Of a stretch of 64,000 bases of DNA, positions 59,001 to 64,000 are shown in pieces. The position numbers and the translations under genes were made by a program. How positions within the stretch are numbered: position 1 is the stretch's first letter; every line of letters begins with the position of its first letter. The notes under the pieces were generated by a model that saw nothing but the letters and a program-made list of their open reading frames with translations, was not told where the DNA came from and made no database searches. The stretch spans positions 1,364,001 through 1,428,000 of the forward strand of contig NW_026947501.1 of assembly GCF_034190915.1 (NCBI RefSeq), in the 5' to 3' direction. Origin of the DNA: Cavia porcellus (Eukaryota; Chordata; Mammalia; Rodentia; Caviidae).

Positions 59001-60890
59001 AAAGCTTAAGTTCAGGGTTAGGGTTAGTGATTAATTTTAGGGTTAGGGTTACAGTTAGGGTTAGGGTTAGGTTTAGAGGTTATTGTTAGAATGAGGGTTA
59101 GGTTTAGGGTTATTGTGAGGGTTGGGCTTATGGTTAGAGTTAAGATTAGGGTTAGGCTTAAGCTTAGGGTTATGTTTAGAGTTAGGTTTACAATTAGGTT
59201 AGCATTAGGGTTAGGGTTAGGGTTAGAATTGACCTTAGATTAGGTGTTAGTGTGAGGGTTTGAGTTAGGGTTAGGTTTAGAGGTTAGGTGTTAGGGATAG
59301 AGTTATGGGTAAGGGTTAGTGTAAGGGTTAGGGTTATGGTTGGTGTTAAGGTTACGGTTACGGTTATGTTTAAAGGTTAGCATTAGTCTTAGAGTTAGGG
59401 CTAGGGTTAGGGTTAGGGTTTGGGTTAGATTTAAAGGTTAAGGTTAGGGTTACGGTTAAAGTTTAGGGTTAGTGTTAGTGTAAGGGTTAGGTATAGGGTT
59501 AGGGTTAGGTTTAGGGTTAGAGTAAGGGTTATAGTTTAGTTTAGAGTTAGGGTTAGTGTTAGGTTTAGGGTTAGTGTTACACTTAATATTAGGGTTATGA
59601 TTAAAGTTATTGTAAGGAGTTAGGTGTTAGGGAGAGTGTTAGGGTTAAGTTTACGGTTTACATTTAAGGTTAGGGTTATGGTTATGGTTGGAGTTTAGCA
59701 TTAGGTTTAGGGTTCAGGTTATGTTTTGGGTTTAGGTTAAAGTTAAAGGTTAGGGTTAGGTTAGGGTTATGGTTAGAGTTTAGCTTTAGTGTTAGGGTAA
59801 GGGTAAGGTTTAGGGTTATGGTCAGTGTTAGGGTTAGGGTTATGGTTACGCTTAGTGTTAGGGTTATTATTAAGGTTAGGGTTAGGGTTAGGCTTTGGGT
59901 TATGGTTAGGGTTAAGGCTATGGATTAGGTTTAGGGTTAGGGTTAGGGTAAGTTTTAGGGTTAACGTTAGTTTTAGGGTTAGTTTTAGAGTTAGGGTTAG
60001 GCATAGGGGTAGGGGTTAGGTTTTATCGATAGGGTTAGGTTTAGGGTTAGGATTAAGGTTCGGTTTAGGGTTAAGGTCAAGGTTAGGGATAGTGTTAGGG
60101 TTAGGGTTTAGGTTTAGGGTTAGGGTTAGGTTTAGGTTTAGGTTTAGGTTTAAGTTTAGTGTTAGGCTTAGTGTTAGTGTTAGGGCTTAGTGTTAGTGTT
60201 AGGGTTAGAGTTAGAGTTACAGTTAGAGTTTAGGGTTAGGTTATGGTTAGGGTTAGTGTTAGGTTTAGGGTTAGGTTTAGTGTTAGTGTTAGGGTTATTT
60301 TTAGAGGTTAGCGTTTGGTTTAGGGTTAGAGTTAGTGTTAAGGTTAGGGTTAGGTTTAGGCTTAGCAGTTATGGTTAGGGTTAGGGTAAAAGCTTAGGTT
60401 CAGGGTTAGGTTTAGGGATAAGGTAAGGGTTAGGTATAGGGTAAAGGTTAGGATTAGGTTTAGTGATTAGTTTTAGGGTTAGGGTTATGGTTAGGGTTAG
60501 GGTTAGCTTTAGGGGTTAGTTTTAGTTTTAGAGTTATGGTTAGGATTAGTGTGAGGGTTATGGTTAGAGTTAGAGTTAGTGTTAGGGTTTGGGTTAGGCT
60601 TAGCGTTATGGTTAGTGTTAGAATTATTTTTAGGTTACCATTAGGGTTAGGGTTAGGTTGAGGGTTAGGGTTAGGGTTAGGGTTAGTGTTATGGTTAGGG
60701 TTAGGTTGAGGTTTATGGTTAGGTTAGGGTTAGGGTTACAAGTTGGGTTTAGAATTAGTTTTAGAGATAGGTTTAGGGTTAGTGTTAGAGGTTTTGGTTA
60801 TTTTTAGGGTTAGGGTTAGGGTTACAGGTACGTGTTAAGGTTGGCATTAGTGTTACGGTTAGGGTAAGTGTTAGGGTTAGTGTTATGCGA
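56021..60890 (+). repeat. Array segment 56.0-60.9 kb
   Basis: Degenerate hexamers without a full signature copy for nearly 6 kb. GATAGAGTTTGTGGTTAGGG recurs at about 57,712, 1,888 bp after its copy at 55,824, again after a GGTTA(G/C)CATTAGG phrase. A (TTAGTG)5 run is at 58,543-58,572. No gene or foreign insertion was seen. Confidence 0.65.
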
Positions 60891-60899
60891 AGGTTAGAG

Positions 60900-63800
60900 T
60901 TAGATTTAGGGTTAGGTATTACAGACAGGGTTAGCTTTAGTTTAAGGGGTAATGTTGGGTTAGGGTAAGGGTTTAATGTTAGTTTTATGGTTAGGGTTAT
61001 TGTTAAGCTTATGGTTAGGGTTAGGGTTGGGATTACAAGTTAGAGTTAGTAGTAGCATTATGGTTATGGTTAACTTTAGGGTTAGGGGTAGTGTTATGCT
61101 TAGGGTTAGGGGTTAGTTGTTAGGGAGAGGGTTAAGGTTAGGCTTTGGGTTATGGTTACTGTTAGGGTTACTATTATATTTAGAGTTAGGCTTAGGGTTA
61201 AGGTTAGGGTTAGGGTTAGGGTTAGGCTTAGGCTTATGGATAGGGTTAGTGTTAGTTTTAGGGTTAGATTTAACGTTAGGGTTTGGGGTTAGGTGTTAGG
61301 GTCAGGGTTAAGGTTAGGGTTAGGGTTAGGGTTAGGTTGACAGTTAGGGTTAGGCTTAGAGATAGTGATAGTTTTAGGGTTAGGGTTTAGGGTTAGCATT
61401 ACGATTAGGGTTAGGCTTATGGTTAGGCTTCAAATTTTGGTTAGGTTAGGGTTATGATTAGTTTAGGGTTATGTTTAAGTTTAGGGATAGGGTTAGGTTT
61501 ATGCTTAGAGGTTAGATTTTGGTTTAGGGTTAGAGTTAGTCTTAGTGTTAGGTTTAGTGTTAGGCTTAGAGGTTATGGTTAGGTTTAGGGTTGGGGTTAG
61601 TGTTAAAGCTTAGGTTCAGGGTTAGGGTTAGGGTTCCTGTTATGTAAGGGATACGCTAAGGTTTGGGATTAGTGTTAGTGGTTATTTTTAGGCTTAGGGT
61701 TACGGTTAGGGTCTGGGATAGGTTTAGAGCTTAGTGTTAGGGTAAGGGTTAGGTTTACGGTAAATTTGAGGGTTAAGGATAGTCTTAGAATTAGGGTTAG
61801 GTTTAGGGTTAGGCTTAGGGTTATGGTTAGGGTTAGGGTTACAATTAGGTTAGCCTTAGGGTGAGGGTTAGGGTTAGAGTTTGCATTAGATTTAGTGTTA
61901 GTGTTAGGATTAGGGTTAGATTTAGGGGTTAAGTGTTAGGGATAGGGTTTTGGATTCGGGTTAGTTTTAGGGTTAGGGTTAGGGTTATGGTTAGGGTTAG
62001 GGTTAGGTTAGATTATGGTTTGGATTAAAGTTAGGGTTAGGTTTAGGGTTATGGTTAGAATTTAGTGTTAGTGTTAGTGTTAGTGTTAGTGTTAGTGTTA
62101 GTGTTAGTGTTAGTGTTAGTGTAAGAGTTAGGTTTAGGGTTAGGATTAGGTTTCAGGTTAGGGTTAGGGTTATGATTAGGTTTAGGCGTAGGGTTAAGGT
62201 TAGAGTTAGGGTTAGGAATAGGGTAAGGGTTAGGAATAGGGTAAGGGTTACGATTAGTGTTAGTGGTTAGTTTTAGGGTTAGGGTTACATTTAGAGTTAG
62301 GGTTAGGTTTAGAGGTTACTGTTAGTTTTAGGGTTCGGGTTAGTGTGAGGGTTAAAGTTAGTGTTAGAATTAGTGTTAGAGTAAGGATTAGGGTTATGGT
62401 TAGGGTTAGGGTTACAATTAGGTTAGCTTTAGGTTTCGGGTTAGGGTAAGGTTTAGGTTTTGCATTAGATTTAGTTATAGGTTAAGGATTAGGGCTGGGT
62501 CAGGTTTAATGGTTAGGTGTTAGTTATAGGGTTATCGATTAGGGTTAGTGTTAAAGTTAGGCTTCGGGTTAGGGTTAGGGTTACGATTATGGTTAGGGTT
62601 AGTGTTTAGGGTTTTGGTTAGTATTAGGGTTAGTGTTATGGTTAGGGTTAGGGTTAGATTGAGGTTGAGGTTTAGGTTTAGATTTATGCTAGGGTTAGGG
62701 TTAGGCTTAGGGTAAGGGTGAGGCTTAGAAGTTATGTTTAGTGTTATGGTTGGTGTTTGGTTGTTAGGGTTAGCATTAGGGTTAGGGATAGGGTTAGTGT
62801 TAGGGTTAGGGCTAGGCTTTGGTTTATGGTTATGGTTAGGTTTAAGGTTAGAGTTAGGGATAACGTTAGAATTCAAGCTTTGTGTTAGGTTTAGGGTTAG
62901 GGTTAGGGATATATTTAGGGTTTAGGTTAGTGTTAGTGTTTAGGGTTAGTGTTAGGGTTAGGGTTAGGATTAGAATTTTGGGTTAGGGTTAGTTTTAGGG
63001 GTTATGTGTAATGGATAGGGTAATGGTTATGGTTAGGTTTAGGGTTAGGGTTACGGTTATTGTTAGAGGTTAGTGTTCGGTTTAGGGTAAGGGTTAGGGT
63101 TAGGGTTTCGGTTAGAGATAAAGGTTATGGTTAGTGTTAGGGTTACGGTTAGAGTTTAGGGTTAGTGTTATGGTAAGTGTTAGGTTTAGGGTTAGTGTTA
63201 GGTTTAGGGGTTGGGTGTTAGTGATATGGTTAGTGTTAGTGTGATGTTTTGGGGTTAGCTGTTAGTGATAGGATTAGTGTTTGGATTAAGTTTGGGGTTA
63301 TGGTTATGGTTAGGGTTAGTTTTAGAGGTTAGTGTTACGGTTAGTGTGAGTTTAGGGTAAGGGTTAGAGTTATTGTTAGGGTTAGGGTTAGTGTTAGGGT
63401 TATGGTTATGGTTGGGGTTTCCATTAGTTTAGCGTTAGGATTAGGATTAGATTTAGGGTTTGCATTTGATTTATTGTTAGGTTTAGGATTAGGGTTAGGG
63501 TTAGGTTTAGGGTTTAGGTTTTAGGGATACGGTTATGGATTATGGTTATGTTAGGGTTAGGGTTAGGGTTATGGTTAGGGTTAGTGTTATGGTTAAGGGT
63601 AGCGTTAGGTTGAGATTTAGTTTTACGGTTAGGGTTAGAAGTTAGGTTTAGTGCTAGGATTAGGGTTAGGGTTATGGATAGTTTTGGGTTAGGGTTAGTC
63701 TTAGAGGTTACTGTTAGGGTTAGGGTTAGGTTTAGGGTTAGGGTTAGATGTATGTGTTTGGGTTAGGTTTAGCCTTAGGTTTAGGTTTAGGGTTATGCTA

Positions 63801-64000
63801 GGGTTAGGGTTAAGGTTAGGATTAGATATTACAGTCAGGCTTAGTGATAGTTTAAGGGGTAGGGCTAGGGTTAGGGTAAGGGATGAATGTTAGGTCTGGG
63901 TTACGGTTATGCTTATTGTTAGTGTTAGTGTTAGTGTTAGTGTTAGGTTTAGGGTTAGGATTAGAAGTTAGGGTTAGTGGTAGGGTTAGGGATATGGTTA
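60900..64000 (+). repeat. Copy of the 19.0-21.2 kb block, with about 0.93 kb extra
   Basis: 60,918-62,510 is colinear with 19,023-20,720 at an offset near 41.9 kb. From about 63,610 the match resumes with 20,870-21,180 at an offset near 42.7 kb (GAAGTTAGGTTTAGTGCTAGG, then the signature at 63,827 against 21,111). About 0.93 kb is therefore inserted or duplicated between the two matches. The repeat runs off the window edge. Confidence 0.8.
62062..62121 (+). repeat. (TTAGTG)10 homogeneous run
   Basis: Ten uninterrupted TTAGTG units followed by TAAGAGTTAGG. It is the paralogue of the eight-unit run at 20,178-20,225. Confidence 0.92.

Larger units (their letters stand above)
11641..63900 (+). 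repeat. Dispersed higher-order signature, about 30 copies
   Basis: A stretch of about 60-90 bp recurs with three ordered parts: ATTACAGTCAGG, then TTTAAGGGGTAGGG about 15 bp later, then GGGATTAATGTTAGG. Approximate starts are 11641, 12330, 13481, 14006, 17101, 19023, 21111, 25091, 25861, 29656, 31098, 31948, 32898, 34887, 35839, 38121, 38881, 39863, 40638, 42196, 43157, 44865, 46050, 47334, 49685, 50777, 51738, 52928, 54947, 55009, 60918 and 63827. Copies differ by several substitutions (for example ATTATGGTCAGG, ATTACAGACAGG), and some lack the third part. The same rare departures from TTAGGG in the same order at many places mean common descent of a longer unit. No copy was found between 4991 and 11640. 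Confidence 0.85.
4991..64000 (+). repeat. Degenerate (TTAGGG)n telomere-type array, about 59 kb
   Basis: The whole interval consists of 6-bp units related to TTAGGG, G-rich on the + strand throughout. Canonical units occur singly or in short runs of up to about five or six. They are mixed with TTAGGT, TTAGTG, TTATGG, TTAGGC, TTAGGA, TTAGAG, TTACGG, TTAGCG, TAAGGG and others. Phase slips are uncommon. No orientation switch, no SINE, LINE or LTR insertion, no RNA gene and no credible coding region was seen. Open frames of 60-120 codons are Leu-Gly, Arg-Val, Pro-Asn or Leu-Thr read-throughs of the repeat. If the window keeps its chromosomal orientation, the right side is the telomere-proximal direction, but the repeat is still degenerate at 64000, so the chromosome end is not reached. 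It could be a subtelomeric variant-repeat domain or a large interstitial block. Confidence 0.95.

Noticed and set aside
5255..62925. Dozens of open frames of 60-120 codons in the array, rich in Leu-Gly, Arg-Val, Pro-Asn or Leu-Thr
   Set aside because: They are what a 6-bp repeat with two stop-free frames must give. There is no codon structure, domain or start context, and they overlap one another in alternate frames.
11641..63900. CRISPR-like array suggested by regularly recurring signatures
   Set aside because: The spacing is irregular, the spacers are telomeric hexamers, and the sequence context is vertebrate repeat DNA.
4991..64000. Head-to-head telomere fusion point, as at an ancestral chromosome fusion
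   Set aside because: No switch from TTAGGG to CCCTAA on the + strand was seen anywhere. All units point the same way.
4991..64000. Base-calling noise in a true telomere
   Set aside because: Private variants are shared between duplicated copies (for example the triplication at 8.4-10.4 kb). The variants are also not the usual TTAAAA or CTTCTT type of telomeric mis-calls.
63500..64000. The actual chromosome end at the right edge
   Set aside because: Repeat at the edge is as degenerate as in the middle and still carries the higher-order signature. A terminal tract would be nearly pure TTAGGG.

Overview
The window has two parts: the 3' part of a dead endogenous retrovirus (bases 1-4990) and about 59 kb of degenerate telomere-type repeat (4991-64000). 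TTAGGG chemistry plus a class II (betaretrovirus-type, HML/MMTV-like) provirus points to a vertebrate, most probably a placental mammal. I cannot name the species from sequence alone.

Bases 1-4990 hold, in + orientation, the end of pol (reverse transcriptase from about its fingers domain, RNase H, integrase), env (leader, surface and transmembrane parts), a polypurine tract and a 3' LTR of about 546 bp. The 5' LTR, gag and pro lie outside the window. The provirus cannot replicate. It has premature stops and frameshifts in pol and env, a YMDA triplet where reverse transcriptase needs YMDD, a lysine codon at the third catalytic position of integrase, and a T-rich/A-rich insertion in RNase H.

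The LTR ends at 4990 with a normal retroviral CA end. The next base is already telomere-like repeat, so the element appears to have integrated into an existing, already degenerate array.

From 4991 to 64000 nearly every base belongs to a 6-bp unit related to TTAGGG, always G-rich on the + strand, with no inversion, no other transposable element and no gene. Units are often variants (TTAGGT, TTAGTG, TTATGG, TTAGGC, TTAGAG, TTACGG and others), and the 6-bp phase mostly holds. The many short open frames are dipeptide read-throughs (Leu-Gly, Arg-Val, Pro-Asn, Leu-Thr) and are not annotated as genes.

The array has a higher-order structure that simple telomere decay does not explain. A recognisable non-canonical signature (ATTACAGTCAGG, then TTTAAGGGGTAGGG, then GGGATTAATGTTAGG) recurs about thirty times from 11.6 kb to the right edge. 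Local tandem duplications have periods of about 62, 105, 290, 619, 650-673, 690 and 1,090 bp. A unit of about 3.13 kb is repeated at 18-22 kb, and long colinear copies lie 33.9 kb and 41.9 kb apart. The array therefore grew largely by recombinational or segmental duplication of already mutated telomeric DNA.

The LTR promoter points into the TTAGGG strand, so any transcript it starts would be a UUAGGG-type (TERRA-like) RNA. That is the most interesting functional possibility here, and it is inference only. All homology statements come from reading by eye, without alignment software.
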